Assembly (NCBI RefSeq): GCF_000196895.1
Contig: NC_014298.1
Coordinates: 186,001-250,000 of the forward strand
Source: Halalkalicoccus jeotgali B3
Lineage (GTDB): Archaea > Halobacteriota > Halobacteria > Halobacteriales > Halalkalicoccaceae
Length of the DNA: 64,000 nt
Direction: 5' to 3'
Part shown: positions 18,871 to 28,625 of the stretch, piece after piece
Numbering within the stretch: the first letter of the stretch is position 1
Layout of the letters: each line of letters begins with the position of its first letter
The notes under the pieces: generated by a model
What the model saw: the letters and a program-made list of their open reading frames with translations, nothing else
The model's database searches: none
What the model was told of the DNA's origin: nothing
Made by a program: the position numbers and the translations under genes

Positions 18871-19268
18871 GCCCGACACGAATCAAAGACCCACCGATCG
18901 TCGGGCCATGCCACTATCACCGCCAATCGGCGACCGTCACCCGGAACCACAATGCTCGGCAGGCGAATGTCAATTCTGACGAAACAAGTATATAACGGAT
19001 AACACCTATTTCGAATCCGCGTTCAAGCGCTTGTTCGAAGACCGCTGACTCGGAGAGATCACGTGTTTGTGCGATCTCACGAACCCGCTCGGAGAGTTCT
19101 GCGGCTATACGCTAATTTGAACGGCAGTCCGCTTAAATCCGTGCCTGCTTAGAACGGAGATGGCAGATAGACTGCTGCCGTGGAGTGTCCGTTGTTTCTC
19201 TGAACCGATACCGTCCGAAATTAGCCAGGAAAACTCGAATTCCCTCGTATCACTGTCTGCAGAGATAG
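18871..19268. other. gap with a ribbon-helix-helix protein remnant
   Basis: On the minus strand around 18990-19115 the sequence reads AELSERVREIAQTRDLSES then AVFEQALERGFEIG. This matches the middle of haloarchaeal RHH/CopG-type antitoxin-like proteins (LSERVREIAETRDL...). A stop codon just upstream and lost similarity downstream show it is only a fragment. Nothing else is recognised in this gap. Confidence 0.45.
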
Positions 19269-20078
19269 TCAGAAAAGCGCGACCTGGACGAGCGAAAGGA
19301 CGATGAGCGGAACGTGAAACGAAGCGTGAGCCACCATCGCGGCCTCAAGGCTACGCCGCCAATAGAGCCAGCCAAAGAGGACGCCAGCGACCGCGTTCAA
19401 AAGAACCGTCCGCACGATCAGTGCCGGAGTGAGATCGACTGATTGGGCAAGTGCGGGGAAGTGGCCTAAGCCGAACAGCACGGCAGCGATGACGATTGCA
19501 GCCCAGACGACGGCCGGTTGTGGACCATCCGTCCGGGTACCAGTAATGCGCCACCCGACGAACACGAGCACGGACATGAGTCCGAACCGAAGCATGAGTT
19601 CCTCGGTGATCCCTCCGTAGAGGAAACGGACGGGTACGTACGCGAAGACGTCAAGCACGGTCGGCCTCGTCGCTCCAATCACTGATTGGGGTAGGTCCTG
19701 GGCGACAAAGGGCATCATCACCGCATCAAGGACGACGATTAGGACACCCCCGATGATACCGATTCCAACGGCCAGTCCGATGTCGCTCCGGAGACGTTGC
19801 CAGATCCCGTCGCCAGTCCCTCTCGGGTCGATGACGTACGACTGCAGGCCCACTCGCGGCGCTGCGTAGGCTCCGCATAGACACGCGATGCCGAGTAGCA
19901 ACAATGGATTGACAGCTGAGAGGATAGCGAGGAGCGGGAGGGACAGCCCGGTCGGGACAGCTGTTTCTGGCGTCGTGAAGTAAATGTAGCCAACGAGCGC
20001 CACGATTCCGGGTATACCCAACAGCAGGGCTACACCGAACCGCTTACCAAAGGACCACCTATTCGTAGTCGGGGACAT
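19269..20078 (-). CDS. CPBP-family intramembrane metalloprotease
   Basis: 269 residues with about eight hydrophobic helices. The CPBP/Abi hallmarks are present: GGITEELMLRFGLM (EExxxR motif, near residue 155), then FGLGHFPAL (FxxxH) and a final HASFHVPLIVL with the second His-containing helix. These residues form the buried zinc site of Rce1-like proteases. Substrate unknown; in haloarchaea such genes are numerous and often unlinked to a partner. Confidence 0.88.
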   Translation of the reverse strand: MSPTTNRWSFGKRFGVALLLGIPGIVALVGYIYFTTPETAVPTGLSLPLLAILSAVNPLLLLGIACLCGAYAAPRVGLQSYVIDPRGTGDGIWQRLRSDIGLAVGIGIIGGVLIVVLDAVMMPFVAQDLPQSVIGATRPTVLDVFAYVPVRFLYGGITEELMLRFGLMSVLVFVGWRITGTRTDGPQPAVVWAAIVIAAVLFGLGHFPALAQSVDLTPALIVRTVLLNAVAGVLFGWLYWRRSLEAAMVAHASFHVPLIVLSLVQVALF

Positions 20079-20201
20079 AGGTTCGGTGACTCCCAGCGTT
20101 GAGAAAGGAGTTGTGAAACTACCATCTTCCGCTGTGATGGAACCTTCGAACTGAAACCAGGAATCAGCGACGTTGCTGCATCTGTCTCGCTCTGAACGTC
20201 C

Positions 20202-20324
20202 TTATCCACGAAAGCCGAGCAATCGAAGACCGTTCAACGAAACGAGGATGGTGGAGCCTTCGTGGCCGACTACTGCGAGCGGAAGCGGGATACCTCAGAG
20301 AAGAATCGTGCACGCGACCAGAAT
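20202..20324 (-). pseudogene. C-terminal remnant of a heavy-metal P1B-type ATPase
   Basis: Minus strand reads ILVACTILL, a TGA, then GIPLPLAVVGHEGSTILVSL and NGLRLLGFRG before TAA. The block PLAVVGHEGST(I/V)LVSLNGLRLL is the conserved last membrane helices of Zn/Cd/Cu P-type ATPases. Only about 40 codons survive with an internal stop. The neighbouring 20375-20480 plus strand also has membrane-like pieces in two frames that I could not assign. Confidence 0.6.
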
Positions 20325-20635
20325 CACGGGGACTATCCTTCGGGTATACCTATCTCACTATCTTTGAAATCGGAGCCTTGGAGCGGCGATTGTCGGAACC
20401 GTGCTCACCTATACCCCTGTATCGACGATGTTTTCATACTCGCAGGGTTTGCAGTTATCGACAGTGGGCTTGCGGTTTAGCTCCGACAAACTCAATAAGG
20501 AGCGACTCTCTGAAAGTTACCTTTCTGTTGAATAATTTCAATAGTCCAATATATAGATATGATTATTGTGACCATTTAATAAACAAATGATACGAAGAAT
20601 CTATTTGTAGATAGCGTAAGTTGTTTCTGCCACAC

Positions 20636-23227
20636 ATGGCAGATGATAACTCATCCCATCACGGAGAAGAACCAGATCAACTCGGCACGTGGCCACTCTC
20701 ACGGCGTGAATTCGGCGGACTTACCGCCGGTGCTCTTGGCGCAATCCAACTTAGTGGGCTCGCCGCTGCTGCCACCAAAAAAGCGCCAGAACAACGAGAA
20801 TCAGCCTCATATGAAGTCGCGGGATTAAAAGAATCCGCGGAGATCCTCGTCGACCAGTGGGGCGTTCCCCACATGTACGCTGAGGATGTAGAGGATATCG
20901 CGTTTGTACAGGGATTCAACGCTGCACGTGATCGCCTCTGGCAGATTGATCTTTGGCGTCGGCGTTCGTCGGGCGAACTATCGGAGGTATTCGGTGATGA
21001 ATGGATCGAACACGACCGTGGTGCGCGCCTCTTCAGTTATCGCGGCGATATCGATGAGGAGTGGGAGGCCTATGGACCCGATGCAGAAACGATCGCTACT
21101 GGGTTTGCCAACGGCGTTAACGCGTTTATCGATCAAACCAAAGAAGATCCTGATTTGTTACCGGTCGAGTTTCAAGCACTCGATTACGAACCACGGCGCT
21201 GGAAACCAGAAGACATCGTTCGAATGCGCGTCCATGCAATCACGCTCAACGTTTCGAGTGAAGTTGAGCGAGCGATCACGCTCCGAGAATTCGACGAGGA
21301 TGTTGAACGGGTCCGCCAGTGGCTCAATCCCGACGACTGGGAAATCGAAATCCCGGATGGACTTGATCTTGAGCTGATCCCCGAAGACGTTCTTGATGTC
21401 TTCGAGGCGGCAACCATGTCACATACGAGTGTTTCGTTCGACGAGGACTACATTCGTAATCCCGAGGTACTTGATGATCTCTCGGTCCTCACGAACGGTG
21501 ACGGTTCTAGTGGCAAAGAAACGTCTGATAAATCGGATTGGGCAGACGAGAAAGAGGAGATACCATCTGCAAGTAATAACTGGGTAGTCGGACCTGAACT
21601 CACCGAAACAGGGCGACCGATTCTCGCGAATGACCCCCATCGCGCTCATAACGTCCCATCACTACGATATATTGCGCACATCAGTTCTCCTGAATTTGAC
21701 GTCATTGGAGCGGGCGAGCCGGGACTTCCGGGGATTTCGATCGGGCACAATGGAAATACAGCGTTCGGACTCACGATCTTCTATATCGACCAACAAGATC
21801 TGTATGTCTATGAGACGAACCCGGATGATCCAAACGAGTACCGCTACGAGGACGATTGGGAGTCTATGGAGGTGGAAACGGAAACCTTCGAGATTAGAGA
21901 CGGCGATGATCAGGAAGTCGAATTAAAATTCACTCAACATGGACCAGTGATTTATGAGGATCCCGACGAGAACATCGCATTCGCCGTTCGGACTGTCTGG
22001 ACCGATCCCGGAACGACGGCCTACTTTGGCGGAATCGGATATATGCGTGCTGAGAATATCGACGAATTCCAAGACGCGATGGAGGGTGAACTCACACCGG
22101 GCATGCAGGGGTGGGGTGCGCCGCCGGAGAACCAGGTCGCTGCCGACACGGACGGAAACATCGGATGGTTCCCCGGTGGGAGAACACCCGTTCGACCCAA
22201 CTGGGACGGGTTACTTCCAGTCCCCGGGGACGGTCGCTATGAGTGGGATGGATATCAACATCAGTCTAATCTACCACGGGAGGTTAATCCCGATCGAGGC
22301 TGGATCGCGACGGCTAACCACTTCAATCTCCCTGATGACTATCCGGTAGACGATCCGCCAATCGGCTTTGAGTGGGTAGCACCATATCGGTACCAGCGAA
22401 TCGCAGAAGTTCTCAGCGAATTTGATGAGGAGAATAAACACTCACTTCAGGATTCCACTGACCTTCAGACGGACTTCCTCTCAATCCCTATTCGGATTAT
22501 TACCGAAGCGCTTGCTGAAACCGACCCAGATGAGGATCGGTTGGTCGAAGCTCGCGACTGGCTTACAGCGTGGGATGCTGTTCTTGATGCTGATTCGGGC
22601 GAGGCAGCCTTGGCAGAAGTCTGGTTCGAGAAGCACCTCCAAGAAGCAGTGACCATTGAACTTGTCGGGAAAGAGGCGTTTGATCACATTGGGACGGGTG
22701 ATGTCCGCGTCCTTCTTGAGGCAATTGAGGAGCCCGAGCAACGCTTCGGCAATGATCCAGTTGCCACTCGTGATGAGCTGTTACTTTCGACACTTGCTGA
22801 TGCACTTGATGAGGTTGAGGAGTTACTTGGCGAGAATCGAGATGAGTGGGCATGGGGTGACTTGAAGAAGGCGTTCTTCGAGCATGCAATGTCGTCTGGT
22901 GTCGATGAAGAGGCTGCCGAATCGCTAAACGTTGGACCAGAGCCAATGGGAGGAAGCGGGTACACCGTATGGAACGCCAACTACAACGATGACTTCCAAT
23001 TGACCTCTGGCGCATCGTGGCGGATGGTTATCGATGTTGGCGGATGGGATAATTCACTGGCAATGAGTGTGCCCGGTCAATCTGGTGATCCCGAAAGCCC
23101 GTTCTACGACAACCTACTCGAAATGTTCGTCAACGGTGAGTACTTCCCACTACTCTATACCCGTGAGGCTATTCAAGACGCTTGTACGAAGAAGATCGAA
23201 CTCGCCCCACAAGCCACGGATGATTAA
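20636..23227 (+). CDS. penicillin acylase family N-terminal-nucleophile amidase, Tat-exported
   Basis: 863 residues. The Tat signal SRREFGGLTAGALGA lies in the first ~45 residues. The alpha-subunit region has QGFNAARDRLWQIDLWRRRSSGELSEVFG. The autocatalytic cleavage site precedes SNNWVVGP; Ser313 (codon at 21572) is the expected nucleophile of the beta subunit. GWGAPPENQVAADTDGNIGWFPGG and NWDG are further family motifs. Predicted extracellular hydrolysis of amides such as acyl-homoserine lactones, cyclic lipopeptides or beta-lactams. The substrate is unknown. I chose the ATG at 20636 (MADDNSS) five codons inside the longest frame. Confidence 0.9.
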   Translation: MADDNSSHHGEEPDQLGTWPLSRREFGGLTAGALGAIQLSGLAAAATKKAPEQRESASYEVAGLKESAEILVDQWGVPHMYAEDVEDIAFVQGFNAARDRLWQIDLWRRRSSGELSEVFGDEWIEHDRGARLFSYRGDIDEEWEAYGPDAETIATGFANGVNAFIDQTKEDPDLLPVEFQALDYEPRRWKPEDIVRMRVHAITLNVSSEVERAITLREFDEDVERVRQWLNPDDWEIEIPDGLDLELIPEDVLDVFEAATMSHTSVSFDEDYIRNPEVLDDLSVLTNGDGSSGKETSDKSDWADEKEEIPSASNNWVVGPELTETGRPILANDPHRAHNVPSLRYIAHISSPEFDVIGAGEPGLPGISIGHNGNTAFGLTIFYIDQQDLYVYETNPDDPNEYRYEDDWESMEVETETFEIRDGDDQEVELKFTQHGPVIYEDPDENIAFAVRTVWTDPGTTAYFGGIGYMRAENIDEFQDAMEGELTPGMQGWGAPPENQVAADTDGNIGWFPGGRTPVRPNWDGLLPVPGDGRYEWDGYQHQSNLPREVNPDRGWIATANHFNLPDDYPVDDPPIGFEWVAPYRYQRIAEVLSEFDEENKHSLQDSTDLQTDFLSIPIRIITEALAETDPDEDRLVEARDWLTAWDAVLDADSGEAALAEVWFEKHLQEAVTIELVGKEAFDHIGTGDVRVLLEAIEEPEQRFGNDPVATRDELLLSTLADALDEVEELLGENRDEWAWGDLKKAFFEHAMSSGVDEEAAESLNVGPEPMGGSGYTVWNANYNDDFQLTSGASWRMVIDVGGWDNSLAMSVPGQSGDPESPFYDNLLEMFVNGEYFPLLYTREAIQDACTKKIELAPQATDD

Positions 23228-23281
23228 AAGAGAGTAGCGAAGGGTAGAACATAGATTTTCTTTTTAGAATACTACACTTAA

Positions 23282-24551
23282 ATGAAACACTTTGTCAACT
23301 CCGAGTTCGCCAACGATGTGACGACCTCGCGGAAAACCACTGCCACGAAAACGCTCGAAGCTACCCTTGCTCCGCCCACTACGGGCAAAGAGCAACGACT
23401 TCAGCGAACCGTGGCGATGTACCGCCGCGCTCTCTCCGAAGCGTTTGAGAGTGGCGCGGATACGCAATCGGCAGTCAACGATGTCGTTACCGGCTACGAT
23501 CTCACGTCCTACGCGAAGGACGCGCTCAAGAACTACGTCCCGAATCTTCGGCGGACGCACAACGCCCGCGAGATTCAGGATGATCACCCTGTTCGCTTCA
23601 CGAATCGTGGATGGTCGTTTGACCACTCCAAGGAGCGCGAACACGAGTGTTCCACAAGCCGGTCGTGGGAACGCCTTCTGGATTCCGCTTCGTATCAATC
23701 CTAAACAACGCGAGTTGTAGGGTGATTTGTTCGCCGGGAACGTGACGGTCGGTGAGTTCCGGCTGCAAGAGCACCGAACGAACTGGGTGCTCCACGTCAC
23801 TGTCGAGTACACCGTCGCGGAGCCAGAACAGCCGGACGACCCGACACCTATCGGGTTCGACATCGTCGAATCCAAGCTCCTGACGGGCTGTGCCTGTCAG
23901 GACGGGACTCCAACCCAACCGTACATCTACGACGGCGGACGTGCTCGACACCTCGGAAAGGAGATGCATACGACGCTGAAACGCCTTCAAGAGCGTGACG
24001 CCGAACAGTGGCGAGTAGACGAGCGTTTCGACCACTATCAAAACACGCTCACGGACATCGTGGAGACGGCGTCCAGAGAAGCCGTCGAATACGCCCGCCG
24101 GTTCGACTCGCCGGTTATCGTTCTCGAAGACCTCTCGTATATCCGCGAACATCTCGATTACGGCAAGTGGATGAATCGCCGCCTCCACAATTGGGCGTTC
24201 GCGCGCCTCACCGACCGAATCGAGGACAAGGCGGTCGATGCCGGAATCCCAGTTCAATTCGTGAACCTGGCGTACACGTCGAAAATGTGTCACGCTTGCG
24301 GTCACATCGGTCGGCGCGGATCGCAAGCCGAGTTCCGCTGTACGTACAGTGATTGTTGGGTTTCGGAGTACCAAGCGGACATCAACGCGGCGGCGAACAT
24401 CGCCGGTCGCGTCAACCGGTGGGGAGAGAGCCTGCCTTGGAAATCGGCAGGCGATGACTCGCCTCAGGATGGGAGCACCCTTGACAGTGCCACAGCCCGC
24501 CCCGAGCCGAGTGCGAAACCCGCACAGACGACGCTCGGAGAGTGGGGCTGA
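23282..24551 (+). pseudogene. IS605-type TnpB, one frameshift and one nonsense codon
   Basis: RNA-guided-nuclease-type transposon protein. The N-terminal half (MKHFVNSEFANDV to REHE) is in one frame. After a small deletion near 23645 the reading resumes as VPQAGRGNAFWIPLRINPKQREL, meets TAG at 23718-23720 (where Trp is expected, LWRDL), and continues to 24551. The RuvC residues are intact: Asp in PIGFDI, Glu in VLEDLSYIRE, Asp in YQADINAAANIAGR. The zinc finger CHACGH...CTYSDC is also present. No TnpA is nearby, so this is a lone, broken IS1341-type element. Confidence 0.85.
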
Positions 24552-24640
24552 AACCTCTCCAGTAGCAGGCTGGATTCCCCATGCTGGGGATTCCACGCCC
24601 TTTAGGGCGTGCGAGGATGTCAATCGACAGTGCTAGGCTG
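24552..24640 (+). mobile_element. IS605-type right end with hairpin, possible omega-RNA scaffold
   Basis: Directly after the TnpB stop are CCCC-ATGCT-GGGG and a perfect 7-bp hairpin CACGCCC-TTTA-GGGCGTG (24594-24611). IS200/IS605 right ends carry such subterminal hairpins, and the TnpB guide RNA is known to overlap this region. The exact end is not determined. Whether RNA is made cannot be seen. Confidence 0.5.
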
Positions 24641-24725
24641 GTCAGAAAGAACTGGCCAGTTGACTTGATAGGATACCATTCAATAGAAGTCTACCATTGG
24701 TCGAGATGAGAACTGAACACTGCCC

Positions 24726-24908
24726 TCACGCATCCGATTCAGGATCGGGATTTGGCGTCCTGAAGCCGTCTCGGTAGCAGGGCCAACAGGAGAGATCATT
24801 GAACGTCGGGAGACAATCACAGTCCGCCGGGCGAGGATCTGCTTGTTGCTCCCACCGCGGTACGCGCTCAAGTGACGTTAGCTCGGACGGCATTTTTTCT
24901 GAGCTCAT
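24726..24908 (-). CDS. small Cys-rich haloarchaeal protein
   Basis: 60 residues, MSSEKMPSELTSLERVPRWE then QQADPRPADCDCLPTFNDLSCWPCYRDGFRTP. Four Cys (CDC...CWPC) suggest a zinc-binding mini-domain. It overlaps the upstream gene by ATGA (24905-24908), a strong sign that both are real and co-translated. Short proteins of this kind are common on haloarchaeal plasmids and proviruses. Function unknown. Confidence 0.6.
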   Translation of the reverse strand: MSSEKMPSELTSLERVPRWEQQADPRPADCDCLPTFNDLSCWPCYRDGFRTPNPDPESDA

Positions 24909-25087
24909 GAACTCACCCCCAAATAGAGTCGGCGGCAGGAGCGACAGAGCGGGGATGGTTCGCCAAACGCCTGCACGAGCTGCACGTCTTCACAGCTAAA
25001 GCAGTTCGGGGCACGACAGACCCGCTGGTCATGGTCGTGATCGCGCGTCTGTTCTCTGTACGATGGTGATTTGGCGTTCGTGCTCAT
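24905..25087 (-). CDS. small zinc-finger protein
   Basis: 60 residues. The pattern RVCRAPNCFSCEDVQLVQAF...PLCRSCRRLYLG holds paired Cys knuckles, typical of haloarchaeal one-domain zinc fingers. It is the first gene of a two-gene overlap with 24726-24908. Upstream at 25109 begins the dispersed 127-bp repeat. Function unknown. Confidence 0.6.
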   Translation of the reverse strand: MSTNAKSPSYREQTRDHDHDQRVCRAPNCFSCEDVQLVQAFGEPSPLCRSCRRLYLGVSS

Positions 25088-25108
25088 CTCTGGATAGTGA
25101 AACCGTTC

Positions 25109-25235
25109 GTGACGCCCAGCGATAGCAACTACCGTCTACCTCTTGTCCCGATGTGCTGGACAAGTTCGTCCGCGCTCGGTAACGTTCACTCTGGATCGCT
25201 ATTCGTAGACTGGGCTGTTCAGGCGCCCTCTGGGA
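25109..25235 (+). repeat. 127-bp dispersed repeat, copy 2
   Basis: Inverted counterpart of 5866-5991. In this copy the open frame continues as SGSLFVDWAVQAPSGTIWR and ends at TAG (about 25250). The frame has no obvious start within the repeat. The remaining stretch to 25459 shows no clear gene. Confidence 0.8.
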
Positions 25236-25459
25236 CTATTTGGCGTTAGCAGTGAAGGGTATGGAGCGTGTGACAGGCTCCAATTAACTGAAGGTCTCCT
25301 ATGGTCAAAAACACGCGCCAACCGCGGTGAAAGTGAACAGTTCGGAGCTCACCAAATGGGTTCTGAGAGGGGTTTCGGGAGTGATGAGTATACTTTCAGA
25401 AGCATTCTCACTGACCGTTCAACCGTTTCTCTTTAGACGGTCTGGCACTCGTCGAGGGA

Positions 25460-25729
25460 ATGAGACAGTGCAGTTCATTCGTCGACAATCCCGTTGGGGT
25501 ACGTCCCAATTCAGTCACAGCGAGCGTCAAGCACACGCCTGCTGGGCTCGTGCTCGATAGCCAGACGATCGCGAAGGTTATCACTGCCGCCGAAGGCTTG
25601 AAGCCGCACACGCAAACTGTGGCCCGTGTCATGAACTTCCTCGAAAAGCTTGGGAAAGACGACGTCGAACAAACGAAACGTCGCGGGAAGAAGCTCGTCG
25701 TGGTTGACGAAGAGGCAGCCGACCGATAA
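25460..25729 (+). CDS. small haloarchaeal protein or fragment, unknown function
   Basis: 89 residues. The C-terminal 60 residues look like a real helical protein: LVLDSQTIAKVITAAEGLKP then HTQTVARVMNFLEKLGKDD and KRRGKKLVVVDEE. This could be a short DNA- or RNA-binding protein. The N-terminal 25 residues are less convincing, so the gene may be the tail of a longer one. No family name assigned. Confidence 0.45.
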   Translation: MRQCSSFVDNPVGVRPNSVTASVKHTPAGLVLDSQTIAKVITAAEGLKPHTQTVARVMNFLEKLGKDDVEQTKRRGKKLVVVDEEAADR

Positions 25730-25842
25730 TGCATCCCGGTGTACAAGGCCTCTGTAGTATTGCATCGTCTGCTTCCGCTACGGCGGCCAGACCGTATTCC
25801 CTGCAACAAGAGTTATTACTCAATACACGAATCATGAATTGT

Positions 25843-26427
25843 ATGTCACAGGCTATCGGCTCCTCGGAACGAGCGATCAATGGGCTCCTCTCAGTGGCTC
25901 ATGTACTCGAAGAGCCACGCCTCGCCCGCCTCTATACGTATATCCTTCGCGAGGGCGAGGTGACGGTCGATACAATCACCGCTGACCTAGAGACACCACG
26001 CACGACAGCATACGCTGATACAGGCACTCTGGTTGAACTAGGACTGCTCACGCGTGATGAATCCAAGAAAACCCACACCTACACGGCAACGCCAATTAAA
26101 CTGACTACGAATCTTGACGGGGATACGTATACGATCACTCCTACACTTATCGAAGCTGTTGGTCAGACATCGAACGACCAAGACCTCGCGTTTGTCGTTG
26201 AGAGATACGGCCTCGGCAAACTCGCTGCTGCGGTAACGTACGCCGTTCCATATGTAGACGGTGAAATGACCGAACGGGTTGCTGCTCGTGAGCTCGATCT
26301 CCAACCGGCGGTTGGAATCGCCGTCTTGCATGCACTCCAAGAGGTCATTCAGGAGATGCACACGCACGACCCATATTTCGACCAGATTCGAAATGCCCGG
26401 ACTGAAGCAGTTAATCACGATTCCTAG
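25843..26427 (+). CDS. winged-HTH regulator paired with a PIN-like protein (antitoxin-like)
   Basis: 194 residues starting MSQAIGSSERAING. The N-terminal half is a winged helix (RLARLYTYILREGEVTVDTITADLETPRTTAYADTGTLVELGLLTRDES). The C-terminal half is helical and of unknown role. The PIN-like gene starts 14 bp downstream on the same strand. Haloarchaea carry many such HTH/PIN pairs behaving as toxin-antitoxin-like modules. I chose the ATG at 25843 over the 38-codon extension to 25729. Confidence 0.72.
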   Translation: MSQAIGSSERAINGLLSVAHVLEEPRLARLYTYILREGEVTVDTITADLETPRTTAYADTGTLVELGLLTRDESKKTHTYTATPIKLTTNLDGDTYTITPTLIEAVGQTSNDQDLAFVVERYGLGKLAAAVTYAVPYVDGEMTERVAARELDLQPAVGIAVLHALQEVIQEMHTHDPYFDQIRNARTEAVNHDS

Positions 26428-26441
26428 ATGAGCCTGCCTCT

Positions 26442-26960
26442 ATGACTCCTCGTTCCGATAGTACCGCCTGGGTTGCTGATTCGGGGCTGTTCATTGCGTG
26501 TGGCCGCCAAGAGAATACCAAATACACCGCTCTCGAACGATTTGCAACGCACAACCAGATCACGTTCATTATTCCACAGCACGTCTACGAGGAGCTCAAC
26601 AGTGCACCAGCACAGAGTACACCGGGACAGATCCCGATCGACAGTGCAATCACCAGTGGTTGGGTAACAGTTGCGGATGATCTCGACTATACAAACAGTA
26701 CTGTATCAACGGTGATGGATAGGACACGGAGCTATATCGCAAATTCGTCTAATCGGTCTGAAGACCAAATTGAACGGGCGGACACCGCACTTGCAGGCGT
26801 CGCAATCCAACTTCTTTTGCAGGGACCTGCATCGTCTGTGTGTCTCCTTACAACAGACGCTGATGCTGGTCAGGGAGTCGTTACGGCGATCGAAGCAGCA
26901 GGGTTCACTGATCAAATCACGTTGAAAGATGGATTTGAGCTGATTGAATCGATCACATAA
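26442..26960 (+). CDS. PIN-domain-like nuclease (toxin-like)
   Basis: 172 residues. PIN-type acidic residues are in the expected order: WVADSGLFIA (first Asp), VYEELNS (Glu), ERADTALAGVA (Asp), LLTTDADAGQG (Asp). The region between is longer than in VapC. Predicted metal-dependent RNase; the HTH gene just upstream would repress or neutralise it. All acidic residues appear intact. Confidence 0.75.
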   Translation: MTPRSDSTAWVADSGLFIACGRQENTKYTALERFATHNQITFIIPQHVYEELNSAPAQSTPGQIPIDSAITSGWVTVADDLDYTNSTVSTVMDRTRSYIANSSNRSEDQIERADTALAGVAIQLLLQGPASSVCLLTTDADAGQGVVTAIEAAGFTDQITLKDGFELIESIT

Positions 26961-27273
26961 ATATATTGACGGAGTGGCCAAGTATGTTTGATATATTCTT
27001 GCTGGCTGGTAGCTCACTAGGACCGGATATTGTGGTCCTACGTTGTTGAATATCCCTCGCCACGATGTGAGGAGTCAGACAGAGCCTTGTGTACCCTTGT
27101 GGCTCTCCGGTAGGGACTGCTGGCCACGGCTATCTACCTACTTTCTATTCTCCGATGATAATCAGATTGAGACCCGGTCTACTCAAAGAGATTTTATATA
27201 CTTGCCATTTACTGGAGAAAAAATAGCGGAAAGTAAGAACACTATCTATACCCAATTGACACATAGTGGTTCT
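26961..27273. other. intergenic with a TATA box
   Basis: No gene. TTTTATATA at 27193-27201 is a good archaeal TATA box ahead of the DUF389 gene (start 27274). The sequence near 27077-27095 contains GCCTTGTG but no matching second arm, so it is not counted as a hairpin copy. Confidence 0.5.
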
Positions 27274-28557
27274 ATGCGTTTTGTCCAAGTTCTTATCCCT
27301 GACGGTGATCGAATGGACGTTCTCGCGGTACTCGACGACGAACGGATCGATTATGCGGTCTCTGAAGAAACTGGCCGTGGAGAGTTCGCAGCCGTAGTTT
27401 CCTTCCCAATCCCTGATGCTGGAGTTGAACCCGTATTTGAAAAACTGTATGCTGCAGGCATCAAGAAACTCCTATACGATTGTTCTCCCGACCGAGACGG
27501 TCGTTTCCGAGCGAATAGAGACCCTCAAAAATCGATACCGGGGGCATCATATCGCACGCGACGAACTTATCGCACACACCGAAGACCTTGCCCCCGCGAT
27601 CTCGACGTTCTTTATTTTCCTTGTCGTAAGCACACTCATTGCGACAACAGGGCTGCTCCTCGATTCGGTGGCAACTATTATCGGCGCAATGGTTATTGCC
27701 CCGTTGATGGGAGACCCGCTATCTCGGCCAGTGTTGGAGCAGTTCTAGCGGATTCGGATATGACCTCTCGTGGTGTGACACTACAGGTGACTGGGTTGCT
27801 CGCTGCAGTCTTAACAGCTGCCAGCCTCGGGGTACTGTTGAATGAGACTGCCTTGTTACCACCGGTTGACATCCGAACGATCCCACATATCCTTGAGCGG
27901 ACGTCGCCGAATTTCCTCTCGCTATTTCTCGCTCTCGGATCGGGTGTTGCTGGTGCCGTGAGTATCATCCGTGGGGCAGGATCAGCACTCGTTGGAGTTG
28001 CCATTGCGGTCGCACTGATTCCTCCTGCTGCGATGTCTGGGCTCGGTCTTGCATGGGGCTATCCTGGAGTCGTTCTTACTGCTGGCGTTCTTGTGCTGGT
28101 GAACCTGCTTGCGATCAATCTCTCGGCGCTCATTCTCTTGTGGATCGCTGGCTACCGTCCCGAAACAAATGAGCACGCGGGACGGGCATGGCAGGGAGTC
28201 CGCGTCCGTATCGTGGCTACCGTTTGTAGTCTTCTTCTCCTCTCGGTTGTCCTTGGAACTATCACGTGGGCATCCTTCGCAGTTGGAACTGTTGAGACCG
28301 ATGCCAATACCGAAGTCGAAGCGGTGTTCGATAGCGGCCAGTTTGATGACTTGGAATTCGAAGCACTAACAGTTGATTACGATATCGATGATGTGCTTCT
28401 CGGAAACCCTGCCGAAGTAACCGTTGTCGTCGCACATAGGCCGAACGCTCAGATCCCACCAGATGTAGCTCAGCGTATCGATGACCGCCTGACGAGTGAA
28501 ACAGGAGAAGACGTCACTGTCAACGTTGAATTTGTTCGGGGACAGAGTTCAACCTAA
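27274..28557 (+). pseudogene. DUF389 (TIGR00341) membrane protein with two compensating frameshifts
   Basis: The N-terminal domain MRFVQVLIPDGDRMDVLAVL is in one frame until about 27465. The segment coding SYTIVLPTETVVSERIETLK through LIATTGLLLDSVATIIGAMV lies in another frame. After MGDP near 27712 the first frame resumes (AISASVGAVLADSDM) to the stop. The changes are about +1 and +2 bases, so the overall frame stays open, but about 80 residues including the first membrane helix would be scrambled. The last five helices and the tail are normal. Upstream frame to 27043 is spurious; the true start is the ATG at 27274. Confidence 0.85.
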
Positions 28558-28625
28558 CTAATTATCTCTATCGTTATTCGATCTCTCGAAGGCATCCGAT
28601 TCAAAATAAAAGGCGTAAGGCACCG

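Noticed and set aside
23598-24623. 341-residue minus-strand ORF opposite TnpB
   Set aside because: Antisense of the TnpB coding sequence; the plus strand carries the conserved RuvC and zinc-finger motifs even though broken.
27077-27100. GCCTTGTGTACCCTTGTGG as a tenth hairpin
   Set aside because: No complementary right arm within 60 bp.
27043-27273. 77-residue N-terminal extension of the DUF389 frame
   Set aside because: Cys/Arg/Trp-rich, non-conserved composition; a TATA box and the family-typical MRFVQVLIP start lie inside it.
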